From contig CM057002.1 in NCBI GenBank assembly GCA_029891345.1, forward strand, positions 62,114,777 to 62,178,776: a stretch of DNA of 64,000 bases, written 5' to 3'. Shown here piece by piece: positions 46,226 to 57,089 of this stretch. The stretch is from Dryococelus australis. Taxonomy: Eukaryota > Arthropoda > Insecta > Phasmatodea > Phasmatidae. The number at the start of each line of letters is the position of its first letter. Within the stretch, counting starts at the first letter, position 1. The position numbers and the translations under genes were made by a program. A model generated the notes under the pieces. It worked only from the letters and a program-made list of their open reading frames with translations, was not told the origin of the DNA and made no database searches.

Positions 46226-46489
46226 GTATGGTGTGCAGCTCAGGTTTCGCTATAGCTTAAGTTTACAAATTATTTCAGATATCTTTTAAATTGTATAATT
46301 TATGTTTTTTATAAATGTCCATAGTTTAACATTATATACGCGAAATATTTCAACAAAAACTGGTTTAAATGGGATTTACAAACATACAGCTCAATGGAAG
46401 AGAACAAGGGAATTAAAAAAATTACTCAATTAGGTGGGAAACCCTATTATGCGGAAACATCTTAAGAAAGTTTTACTGTATTAAGTTTT

Positions 46490-48450
46490 GTAAACAACAG
46501 TGGGCTCAGAGATTTAATTCGATCTTTGGAACCTAATTACACGATTCCTAGCTGGACGTATTTCTTAACTACAATGATACCAGGATTGTTTCATTCTACA
46601 AGAACTTAACTCGCTCAAGATTTTGCTAATGATCTGATATATGCACATTCTTTATCTCTCAAGTTTGATCTTTGGTTTTCAAGATCTCAAGAGCCATACA
46701 TGTCACCGACATCACACTATCTCACAGACGATTTTGTGCTGTAAAAAAAAGACACTTCAATGTACCCATTTTCCTGGAGAGCACACTGCTGCAACAGTAT
46801 ACCTGAAAATTTCGAATGTAACTAGTGATTGGGGTATCAATTTGGCAAATTGTTCAGTTCCAATCTACGTCAAGCTTTTTAATCAGACAAAATAACAAAT
46901 AAAACATTTCATTGTGGCATCGGACTTTTGGTTCTGGGTATGGTGAATTTACACATTATGATTATTACTAACGTGGCAGCGTTTACTTTAATAAGTGGCG
47001 GAAGGATATATATAAGAGCACCACTTTAACAAACTTCAAATTAACAAACACTTCACCATAACGAGCTTATTATTTTGTCCGGCAATACACCATACATGTA
47101 TATGCAAATAACTCGGTTAAAAGAAATTTTCGGGAGGTTTACTCAATATTCACGTTAACGAACACCTATATAAAAAATAATAATAATAATAATTTTTCAA
47201 TATCAAAAACATAAACAAACCACATCCTTTCCTTCCCGATAGATAACTCAGTCATAGATGAAAAAATACGTTGGTGTGGTTACACCAAGACGAAAATCGT
47301 AAAGTGCAGCACTACTAGTGTTTATCGCTGCAACTAATGCGCTACATCAATGTGTAGGCACAGATAAGAAGCCTCTAACTTTGCCAAAGTTTTACATACA
47401 ACAAAGTGCTGTCGCTATATCTCTGGTCTGTTCTCGCATCAGTGTATTTTACAGTGAATTGCAAATGAGGTTACCTAAACGTATTTTCACTGGATTGCAA
47501 ATAAATTTTACCATATTTTAACAAGTTTGTTCTTGATTATTTGCTATAATTAAAGCTGTAGATAATCGAAAAGAGGGCGAGGGGGGGGAGGGGGGAGAGA
47601 TAGAGAGAAATCACCACGGAATTCGGCATAGCAAAATCTATATTGTCAACGATAATAGGTCAACGTTCTGAAATAGAGAAAATTGATTTTTGATCACCCG
47701 ACCGAAAACGCGACACACCTCAGTGACAATACATAGGCAAATATTAAAAAATCCTGCCACTGTAGGTAAAACATACCATACGCATGTTGCTTACAAGTGC
47801 CTTTAGTCTCAAGATATGGAGAAAAGTCCGGATTCCAAGATTTCATTTTTATGCTTCGAGTCTTTGAATTTCACAATTTGAACACACACCTCAAAGAAAG
47901 TGCGGAATTCAAAGGCTCATAGTATAAAAATTGAGGTTCGGTTCCCAGACTTATCTGCATATCTTTATACTATAGGCATGTGAAAGCAACGTGTTAATTA
48001 TGTGTATTACCTTAACTAGCTTGATTTATAAATATTTGCCTCTGAACTCGGCACTGTTCAAGGTGAAGGGATGTTATTTTCAGCAAAAAGTGGTGTTATT
48101 TTCCATAGAAAGTGTGTAATTTTCAGTGGTAAAATTTTTCTCCCCCCTCAAATTATAAATTCTACATTATCAAAATGTAACAAATGATTGGTTTTCATGG
48201 TTTAAAGCTACTTATATAGTCCAGTCATAAACATAAATCAATATGACACCTATAAAATGTATGAGAATCCTCATCATAGCAACATAATATAATGCAATTA
48301 GACCCTACATAAATGCATTTAGACATTCAATTTAAAAATTGCACACCATACCTTAATAAATAAATCCCCTACAAACTACTGACTCCATGTGGTGCTGTAA
48401 CATTTATCAGTTACAAATTAACCATAATTTTAAAAAATTACTGAATGTTG
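46490..48450. other. AT-rich stretch with one repeat copy, no gene
   Basis: Apart from the repeat at 47005-47420 and an (AAT)n run near 47176-47193, I recognise nothing. The open frames are short. Confidence 0.5.
47005..47420 (+). repeat. Dispersed repeat, copy 1 (direct copy at 63543-64000)
   Basis: Both copies begin gagcaccactttaa and share acaccatacatgtatatgca-aataact, gggaggttta(c/t)tcaatattc-acgttaac, ggataactcagtcatagatg or its variant, aaaatcgtaaag(t/c)gcagc, and tttatcgctgcaactaatgc-gctacatca. Similarity is very high in these blocks, so the family is fairly young. The copy at 63543 has a cagta end, absent here. Confidence 0.88.
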
Positions 48451-48489
48451 CTATGTCTAGTTTATCATCATTTAGTGATGCTCAAACTA

Positions 48490-49765
48490 AAAATTACATT
48501 GTTTCCAGATCAGACTCACTCAGGTTTCGCCTTCTGTTGACAAAACACTATTTTAAACTAACAGAAACCTCTCAGAATCAACATTTGAACAAGGAAGCCA
48601 AATGGTCTCACTGCACTTGGCAGCAAAATTTGGATGTAAATTTTTTTTCAATTATCAGTGGCTTTACAATATCACATTCACCACTTTCCGCCACTTATTG
48701 ATTCAGGGTATTCTGAAAATATCTGACACCATTAAATAGTTCTTCAGTACTGGCACGGTGAAGGTTCTTCTAACGCCGTAACTTTGACACTGTGTCAGGG
48801 CCTATCTGCTGACATAATACACTTTGGGTCAAGAACTTGAAGGATGTCATAATTCTGCTTGCATGGATCTGCTGCCATCATAGAGGTGAGTTTGTCAGAA
48901 TAACGCAATGCAGTCTTTTTAGAGTCATTTTAACAGAGGCACTGGTAGCAACACTCATGCTACCACTGATTTTTTCTGTTTCATCAAAATAGATACCCTG
49001 AATAATATTATCAACCCCTGTTTTAGGTTGTTCAGTTCTCTGTATAAAGTGTGAACAGTTGGATATGAAACTCCTAAATGTTTTATCCCAGTCACAAGAT
49101 GTTTGCCATGATCTCTGACAAACGTTTCCTGGCAGTGTTTGACTTCAATGTCTTTTGAGGACAGTGAACACAAATAATCTACTCCTGGATTTTGTGTTGC
49201 TTTGAGATCTTCGGTACCAGCACAAATCAATAATGTCATGAGAATGGTCAGCAATATAAAATACTCTTGAACCATGCATTCCAACACATGACAACACGCA
49301 GTGGAAATAATGCAGATGGTTTGTTGTGTCTGGTGTCCATATCGCCAAATGTGAAGCTAGTGGGCCCAACAATGAACATGAATAAGATAGCCACCAACAA
49401 TAACTTGTAGAGTATTCGCACATTTGGTCATGTATGCAGCAAAGTCTGTCACCAAACGTTCGACATTTTCGTACTTGACATCACAAATTTATAAAGATTC
49501 CAAAATGGCTCTGACACAGTTTGTTGGGTCTGCTGCTTCAAGAAAATATACTTCCGACACAAATAATTCTGGCTTTCCTTTATCATTTAAAGTATGGAAC
49601 AAACCACAAACACACACCTCCCTACAATGTCAGTGGTTTCGTCACATAAAGTGTATATTATTTTGTCCTTAATAGTTTCCTTGACAACTTCTTTATGAGC
49701 ATTCATAATATAACCAACATGTTTTTCTCAAAGTGTTCTAGCATGTGGAAGTTCTACAGAACCTG
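48490..49765 (-). pseudogene. hAT-type transposase, core and C-terminus (broken)
   Basis: Minus-strand fragments in order are GYIMNAHKEVVKETIKDKIIYTLCDETTDIVG near 49700 (shown here as the typical DETTD region), then a KCANTLQVIVGGYLIH-like frame and CWAHSL near 49360, ECMVQEYFILL, and SNVDSERF near 48565. The last belongs to the hAT C-terminal dimerisation region. Frames shift repeatedly and stops are common. The N-terminal part is found separately at 51094-51414 with about 1.3 kb of unrelated DNA between. The family resembles CGGBP1-like or BED-finger hAT transposases. It is dead. Confidence 0.75.
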
Positions 49766-49769
49766 ATCA

Positions 49770-51090
49770 AGAACAATTTAATATTACTCTCTGTTGCTGG
49801 CCGTAAAAGCCTCACCTTGAACTAAAATAGTAGCTTTTGCAATAGACTAGCATTCATATTTATTATGACGTAGTGATGTTCAGAAAAGGTCTATGTACTA
49901 TACAAAATCAACACAATGTTGTGTATAAGGTGTGAGGGAGTGTAGTAGGCATCTGTCCAATTCCAGTAATGACCTCTTACATAGAAACTGTGAAAAGTAA
50001 TTGGACTGAGGGTGGACTGTATTTTTAAAACAAGGCATATGAAGTTTTTATTTACAAAAGTTGTCTTCACTTAAATACAAAAACAGCTACAGTGAAAGGA
50101 TACAACATTAACCAAGCTGCCATTCACATTATATTTCATAATGATTCTCGTTTTAATATAAGAAAATATATAGTATGCATAGAAACACCATATTTATCCT
50201 GTACCACCTGCCCCCATGCAACTCACATAGGCTACTCCGTTTTTAAAACTTGTATTTTAGCATACAGTTGTGTTACACAAGCTATACATGTCACAATATT
50301 AAATGTAACAAGAGCCATACTGTATTTGTACTAAATAAATGCCAATTTTATTTTGAAGGGGGTCAAAAAGGCACCTTGGAAATAAGCTCGTTAAATTGTG
50401 ATTCTAGCTGTTTTGCCACAATTTGTATTTGGCCAATTTTGCCACCCAGTAACATGCTTTGCTATCTGCCCCGGCAGGCAAATTACCTGCTGGACAATCA
50501 GATAACACGACCAGAAACCTGTCATTCATTGGGTACAGTCTGGGTGCGACACAAATAGATAAGATAGTTAAACACGAAAGGGACACTTATTTCACACCTT
50601 TGGCATAAATATACAAAATAAGGTAAACATGGCATTTTCTAAAAATTGTAATTAAGTTAACAGTTTAAAAATTTACTTGGCCAATGAAAATATGTACAAT
50701 TTTAACAAAATAACTTTGAATGTGGACTGCTTGTCCACCAAGCCGACTGCCACCCGACTACAGTCTTTTTGCTTTGATTATACAAACGCAGTGGCTGACA
50801 CTATACACTCGCCCGATGACCTCAATTATTTTCAGTCCTGTATTTTTCTCCAAAACCTTTAATTCTATGTAGAATGCACTTCCCTTCTTATAAAATTCGT
50901 TTCTGAGAAAAAAATAAGCGTGTGGTACGTGAGTAACAACTATAAATCCTTTTCTTTTAACAGTTTGAAATGTGTCCCGCCATATCTTTACGAGTTACGT
51001 CACACAAGATGGGGAATGTTTACTAACGTGCATTGGTGCCGTCCCAGAAAACATTTTTTTAATTGTAAAGTAGTGTTTCATAAATTTCTT
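49770..51090. other. Probable insertion splitting the hAT transposase
   Basis: The hAT N-terminal part ends at 51094 and the next conserved part resumes at about 49765. In relatives these are only a few residues apart. The 1.3 kb between them has no hAT similarity I can see and no recognised gene, so I infer a later insertion. I could not define its ends. Confidence 0.5.
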
Positions 51091-51093
51091 TTT

Positions 51094-51414
51094 CTAGCCA
51101 CCTTCTATGTATTTATTCATCCATTCACGTATGTTTCGATAGTCAAACATTTCTAAAGGTAGGTTCGCCATCAGAAAAGCAGATGTTGCATCTTTAATAA
51201 ACTCAGCCCCACAATCTTTTTTTGCTTTTTGCATCACGAAAATATGATGTTCCGCTGCATTTCCAGCTTTTTGCTCAGCCAGACGTGTGCGTTTATTGCT
51301 GTTAACATGTTTGGTACATGCAACTTTTCTTTCTGTGATTAGAGAACTAACACCCACTGTTTGGATGTAACGTGAGGTTTCTGCATCTCTTTTACATGCA
51401 GAACAATTACACAT
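51094..51414 (-). pseudogene. hAT-type transposase, N-terminal part
   Basis: The frame of 106 codons starts MCNCSACKRDAE with a possible remnant of a BED-type zinc finger (CSAC plus the later ACTKHVNSNKR). It ends with EFIKDATSAFLMANLPLEMF and IREWMNKYIEGG. That end corresponds to the conserved segment of hAT transposases in which a D-x-x-x-AF/L-x-x-AN-IPL pattern precedes an R-EF-x-x-KY pattern. It is uninterrupted, while the downstream core (48490-49765) is broken. Confidence 0.75.
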
Positions 51415-52149
51415 TAGATTAGAACAATATCATGTTTATCACCACTCTATAACCTGCCCGTTTATAGCTGTTCTGATCACATAATCGTACGAAAATAAAA
51501 ATAATTAATTTTTCCTCGAGAATCTCGAAAAAAGACAATAGCTTACTCGATTAATCAATTATAGTGTGTTGATGAAATGTCAGTTTCGCAGCATTCTCCA
51601 TGTCTAGAAGCGAATTTGCTTTATTTTTCGATGAAGTGAAAAATTCATAGTGTGTGTTAAAAAACACGGGAATTCACGTAAAAATTCATTTTATCGCAAA
51701 TGCAATAAGTGCATGTCTCTAGGTATTAAGTAATTGTTTTTTGTTACATTTTTCATGTAAACATGTTTTTAAAATTACCCAGGTTATGCGAGGACAAATT
51801 GTAGATGGCGCAGTTTCATTTTTTTAACCAAGTAATATATTGGTTGAAGATCTGTTTATTTAATTGGTGGATAGTAAAACTCAAGCTTGTCACATTTATC
51901 ATCTTTCGCAAGACCAGGTTGTTTTGCACCTCTCCTTATGAGCAAGTAGCAATCATAACTGCTCATTGTTTTGATGCAATGGAAAATTTTGCCTGTACAG
52001 AAATAACATTCAAATTACTATGATTCAAAAGTTGTAACATCACCAAAAGAACAAAATGCAATAAATATGATGCTTTTATTCATACCAGTGTGGGAATTAA
52101 ACAATAAACAATTTTACTGAAATTGAAAATGGTTGGGATTTTTTTAATG

Positions 52150-52300
52150 AACTATACTAAAATCAGTGAAACCAGTATGTATTCCAGTCAGTAATGTAGA
52201 CACTGAAAAGAGTTTTTTCAGTACTAGGAATATAATGACTGACAAAAGAACAAACCAAAAGCCACGTAATGTGGTAGTAATTAATGACAGTACTTGCATT
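52150..52300 (+). pseudogene. hAT C-terminal dimerisation fragment
   Basis: The plus-strand frame at 52166 contains VCIPVSNVDTEKSFFSTRNI, followed by MTDKRTNQ. This is the hallmark SN-x-D-x-E-x-x-F...R-x-N motif of hAT dimerisation domains. The orientation is opposite to the hAT at 48490-51414, so it is a separate copy. Nothing upstream of it is clearly transposase. Confidence 0.75.
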
Positions 52301-52859
52301 TTCCGAGTAAGTGTACACTATTGTATTTTTGTGTATCCAAAGTTTGATGCAATATGAAATATGTGTGAGTGCTTGCATTTTTTGACCAAATATATACAAT
52401 GTTCTTTTTGTGCTATTACCAAACCATATTTTTCCTCAGTCAAATTTCAGCTTAATTTTTAATGAAATGAACAAAACATTGACGAAATATTCACCAAATC
52501 ACCCAAAAAATTGATGAAATCTATCAAATTTTTTTACCACAAACATATTTTGAATGAACCCCAGTATATGTTTCACCTGGAACATCCTATATTATGTACC
52601 AAAGCAAGAAGGGCGAGCTTTCTATTATCCTGCATTTATTTGATTAGTTTCACAAATTTACTATGTGTAAAGAGTTACACATGTTTTTACCGGTTTATCA
52701 ATAATGTTGAAATTTTTACACAGCTTCTAGTTTTTTGCACAAATTTTTTTCACAGCTTCAACCAGTTTTTTGCACAGATATTTGTAGTTTTTATTTACCA
52801 TTTTTCTGGGTCCCTACACATTACTGATCATTCCCGTGAACATGGCTAGGGTGTAACAG

Positions 52860-53490
52860 TAGCAAAATATCTTGTCATGTTACTCTCTGCACGTTTTCAC
52901 AGGGTCACAAATGCTCAAATATACAGTATTACTACAGCACTTGATCCAAGGTTCAAAACTAATTTTATGGAAAAGCTTGAACAAGAAATAACCAGAAAAT
53001 AGTCGGGAACATTGTGTAAGAAGTGTCCTGGTTTCAGTGTTGATATAAAGGGACATAATTCCCACACAGAAGCAAGGTCTCCAAACACAGAAATAAGGTT
53101 TCCACATACAGGTTTGTGGTCTATTTTTAAGAAGACATTTGAACTTCAACAAGGGCAATCAACGGCAATAGTGATTAGCTGTAAGGAAATATTGCTGCCA
53201 AGAAAAAAATGCTTGTTACAGGTGGATTAACCTATATGGTTTTGACTGTAACTGCAATTTTTGCTTGTTTTGATAAGTTTCTTGTTACAGTTATTTTGCA
53301 ATGACAGAGTTTTGTCCTAACAATATTAATTCATAATGTTTCGTGATAAGTATATCATCTAAAAATATCACTACATTTATTGCTGTGTAGAAATGAGAAC
53401 TGGGTAGTCTTTAACCTAAAACCGGTTCCGAGATGAACCTCAAGAACCAGTATAAATTGGAACCGAAGAACTGAACCGACCCATCCCTAG
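52860..53490 (+). pseudogene. ZBED-like hAT fragment with right end
   Basis: At about 52933 the sequence encodes TALDPRFK, preceded by AQIYSIT; this motif is typical of ZBED/hAT transposases. The following frame has KLEQEITRK, then a stop. At 53478-53490 the sequence gacccatccctag looks like the right terminal repeat of a hAT element (compare 33070-33085, and ctagtgatgggtc at 62631 for the opposite end type). Most of the protein is missing. Confidence 0.6.
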
Positions 53491-54149
53491 TGATAACATT
53501 TTATTTTCCTGTGGATGAATTTCTCAGCACCACAGTGATTCATCACCATGAAGAGAAAATCTAGTGGCAAGGAGAAAAAATTTGAAACTAAAAACTTTTA
53601 CAAAGAATTGTATTTTTAATTGAAATTTTGTATGTATAGTTTTAGTTTTGTTCAGACATTTATTTCTAAACATTCTCTAGTAAATAAAAGAAAAAACACA
53701 TGAAATGTCAACAATTATGACTTTATAGGTATCTATCTTGATATGTAAGTGTTAAAATCCATTACTTTCATAATTTTCTGTTAATGTTACTGAACATATT
53801 TATTTATTTATTCAAAAAATTATTTGAGCTTCAGCAGTATCGTATTGCTCTCAACGTACAATCTTTAGAATTGGCTATTTAAGAGTAAAAATCAATTCTC
53901 TTAATAATTTTTCTACCGCGAATTTATTTTTTAACTTTATTATAGGTCTAGTTAGTAATATTCACATAAATTTAATGTCAACTGACTTTATTCCTTTGTT
54001 TTGTACAGGTATTGCATGCTAAATTATTTTTATTTTCATAATATATTTTTATTGTAATGTTGTTTTTGATGCATTTTAAATCAGAGTTATTTGTTTATTT
54101 ACACGAGATATTTTAATTAAGCACTTCTAAGCAAATTTCTTTTAATTAC

Positions 54150-54780
54150 CATAGTTCAGTGTGTATAGGCCACACATTTTTACAAAAAAAAACCACAAAA
54201 AGTAGGGTGTGGCTTATGTAAGAGATATTGGCATTAAAAAATTCTTTTCCCCAAAATATTTCTAGAAATTTTTCAACATACAGTACATTTAACTTGATGG
54301 AAGGGAACGGAAGAAGAAGAATAAGAAAAGTGAAGAAGAAAAAATACTCCGTATAAAATTGTTCAAATTATTTCTACACTCGTAATCATAAACAAAATAA
54401 CCTTCATCCTACATGTGTGAAATGTAAACATGTTGGGAGTTCAGCCATAGAGGACACATGAGAAAATAATTTCTCTGCTGCACAAAAGAAACATAACTCA
54501 CGTAGTTTGCACGCACGCTGTGGCACTACAAGTGCACATTGATAAGACGCCACTTTGTGTAACATATTGCCATGGTTTTGCTTTCTCAAGTCAGGTTACC
54601 ATCTGTGTAATAGCAATTGTGTGATGCACATTTGTAAACATTGCAACATAATAAAAATTTTCTGTCACAAATGTTTTGTAGAGGAGAAATTAAGTCAGAA
54701 TTTATAACATTTGTATGGAATCTTAACTTAAAAATATTTACAATAATACAAAAATTCAGTGCGGCCTATACTTGAAATAT
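54150..54780. mobile_element. Short inverted-repeat element (about 630 bp)
   Basis: Left end atagttcagtgtgtataggc continuing cacac; reversed right end atatttcaagtataggccgc continuing ac. The interior includes the repeat shared with 14190-14535. Isolated right ends of the same type occur at 22553-22590 and, reversed, at 32108-32138. It has no coding capacity. Confidence 0.65.
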
Positions 54781-55167
54781 TAAGTATAGTCAACTTGATT
54801 ATCCACGATAATGGAGGGGGTGATTGCCGCGGATAACCCAAAATTGCAGATAATCCGCATACTAAATACAGTTTTTCCAACACTAAGTTTAGTATGGTCA
54901 TAACAGAATACTGGGTGTTTCAGTGTGAAACCTAGCCTATCCTTGACATATTACAGTGGATTCGGTTATACCGCGGGGAAATTTATGTCTCCCGGACTCA
55001 ATAAATAAGGGGAAAGTGTGCGGTCAGGTAGGCGTGTGGTCTGTCAGCGGGTGGTCGTAAGTCGGGAACATGAATGAGGCGGGGGGAGCGGGTGCGCGTT
55101 CTCCCTCCCTTCAGTAGCGAGATCTATTTAACTGATTCTTTACAGCCAATATTGTATGTTTTTCCGT

Positions 55168-55515
55168 ATATGTGAATAAAATGTGTTCATATATTACCAT
55201 ATTGGCGAGTAAGGCAGTGTGCATGTATAGGCTACATCAGAAGTTTTTGATGAAAAATTTGTATATTCCCGTATAAATATTGCAGTGCCTCAACGTGCCA
55301 GCTCAGAGGCCAACATGCCGCCTAAATTTAATAGAAATTCAACACATTGACGTGAATTGCATCAATCAGCATGTGTTCCTAATACCCGGGCGCTGTTACA
55401 AATTAAACCGGCCCTGTAACAACGGCAGTGGCAGCGGCTGTATGGCTGCTGCCCACTAGAATAATCTTGTAGCGACCCACCGACAGCTGCCCAGCCCCTA
55501 CGATCTAGGCACGAG
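55168..55515 (-). repeat. Shared module of Tigger-type elements (copy 3)
   Basis: Colinear with 31995-32460 (see that entry). The GC-rich part from 55330 is shortened compared with the other two copies, ending at gatctaggcacg. The strand is relative to the 15625 copy. Confidence 0.78.
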
Positions 55516-55540
55516 CGACAACAGCAAGCCTCCACGTCAA

Positions 55541-55842
55541 TCTCCTACGGGGTATAGCTCTTTGTAATCATTATAATTATGATGCAGACACTTTGATTAT
55601 AATGTATATATACCGGCTATGCAGTATGTCTTCCTATTTTCGAAAAAAAAATACAAATCCGAAATTTGAGGCATGCCTCAAAATTCATGTTTCGAAGTAA
55701 TTTACAGGGCTATAATTAATCTCCTACAGGGTAAAGCTCTATATAACCGTTATAATTATGATGTAGACACTGATTATAATGCATATATACCGGCTATATG
55801 GTGTGTGTTCCTATTTTCGAGAGAAAAAAATCTGAAATCTGA
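55541..55842 (+). repeat. Tandem duplication, period 179 bp
   Basis: ctcctac(g/a)gggta(t/a)agctct at 55542 recurs at 55721. It is followed in both by ttataattatgatg(c/t)agacac, gattataatg(t/c)atatatac, cggctat and ttcctattttcga. The two copies are each about 122 bases, separated by about 57 bases. They lie inside the composite Tigger-type element. Confidence 0.85.
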
Positions 55843-56030
55843 TGTCACTCGGTTGCTAGGCAACAGGCCACCTCCCCTCCCTTCCCTGGGGAGAGGGGAA
55901 ACAGAGATGTGCAAAGTGAACTGCATGTCGCCCGTGTCACACAAACCTCCCACACTGCCTAGTGCGTGCGGAATACAGCCGGCTGTTTCAGCATGGGGAA
56001 AACAGTGTTTAATGTAGGAAACAAGTTTAG

Positions 56031-56292
56031 CCTTCCATTCCCAGTTCTTCTAAAAAATATTGGGCTTGTTTCACACACACTAAGCCCGACACTGGCGTTC
56101 CTGCAGCACGTTTCTGGTTAAACCACTCCAACATAGCCTTATCTAGTTCCTTGTACATTGATAGTTTCATCGTTTTCCTATTCGCCAATTCACTTGTAGA
56201 GTCTGCACTGCTCGCAAACTCAATAAGTTTGGATTTATAGTCTCATAAATTCCGAATTGTTGTTTCTCTCAGTCCATACATAAATGAAAGCA
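56031..56292 (-). pseudogene. CENP-B/Tigger-like transposase, N-terminal fragment
   Basis: On the minus strand, frames around 56290-56031 give FIYGLRETTIRNL, then a frame change, then [40 protein letters not shown] and [20 protein letters not shown]. This is the paired helix-turn-helix region of Tigger/jerky-type transposases (signature K-x-x-x-LD-x-A-x-x-WF-x-Q-x-R). The catalytic domain is missing. It reads inward from the right terminal repeat of the element at 54787-56717, as expected. Confidence 0.88.
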
Positions 56293-56762
56293 AACATTTA
56301 TCGGCTGAAAACTAGCAAAAACAAAACCGAACGTAACTAGTGACTGGCGAGATAAAACTGACACTGACCGAGGGAATGTGATATGCAGGAGGAATGCGGC
56401 ATCACGCTGGGTTCCGCTATACCTGGCAGGCGGCAGCTAGGCTAGCGAGTTGTGCGGTGTTGTAAGCTCGCTGTCTTGCGACATAACTAAGATCATCGCG
56501 CCATCCGTAACACATTTTGACGTGCATTTGCATAGATAAACCTATTTCATTCCACAGTTATTTTCAGAGTGTACCCATTACGAATTTCATTAGTTAAGAT
56601 GAGTGTTTTATTAAATAACTTCACTCTGGCAGTGTTCGAGTTAATTTACAAAATTAATTTTTATCTTTCTGAATATGCCGCGGTTAAGCAGCGAAGCGGA
56701 TAATCGAGAGTTTACTGTAGCCCTAATTTTTCATCAAAAACTAATGGTGCACCTATATATAT

Positions 56763-57085
56763 ATAGTAAATTCCCCTCTGGAAGCAACTTCCCTGGAGCC
56801 CTGCCAAATATGTACTTGCAGGCCTATTACGTATCATTCCGACAAATGTAAACAAACATTGTCATGTGACTGCCATGTAGCATCTGTCAAGATCAATGTT
56901 TACAAACCATTGTGTGGGTACATGTGTTTGTATACTTTTGCTACACCTAACCATAAACATTGAAATGTGACTTCTACTTTTATACCTGTCAAATGTGTTG
57001 TTTACTGTTACAGCTTTTCAAAGAATTTTGTCATATTCCAAAAAACCGTTCCCTATGAATATTCAGTTTAGGCCTCCAACATCAT
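56763..57085 (+). repeat. Dispersed repeat, copy 2 (direct copy of 11470-11800)
   Basis: See 11470-11800. Here the start is agtaaattcccctctggaag, preceded by a TATATATATA run, which again looks like a Tigger-type end at a TA target. No right end was recognised. Confidence 0.75.
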
Positions 57086-57089
57086 TTAG

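Larger units (their letters stand above)
41820..46478. mobile_element. Tigger-type element split by nested insertions
   Basis: Left end CTGTAAAAATCTCTTAAAAC and reversed right end CAGTAAAACTTTCTTAAGAT pair over about 27 bases with several mismatches. TA flanks both (41818-41819 and 46479-46480). Between them lie a second Tigger-like end (cagtggattctcgattattc at 42663), the repeat module at 42734-43160 and the gypsy remnant at 43240-46225. The simplest history is an old DNA element that later received the others. Confidence 0.55.
54787..56717 (-). mobile_element. Tigger-type element with CENP-B-like transposase remnant
   Basis: Left end TAGTCAACTTGATTATCCAC and reversed right end CAGTAAACTCTCGATTATCC pair well from the fourth base on, including GATTATCC. 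TA flanks both ends (54785-54786 and 56718-56719). The transposase start lies near the right end on the minus strand. The interior also contains another Tigger-like end (cagtggattcggttatacc at 54956), the shared module at 55168-55515 and a tandem duplication. It is therefore a composite. Confidence 0.8.

Noticed and set aside
48387..48701. Plus-strand open frame of 104 codons
   Set aside because: It covers the antisense of the hAT dimerisation part (SNVDSERF on the minus strand).
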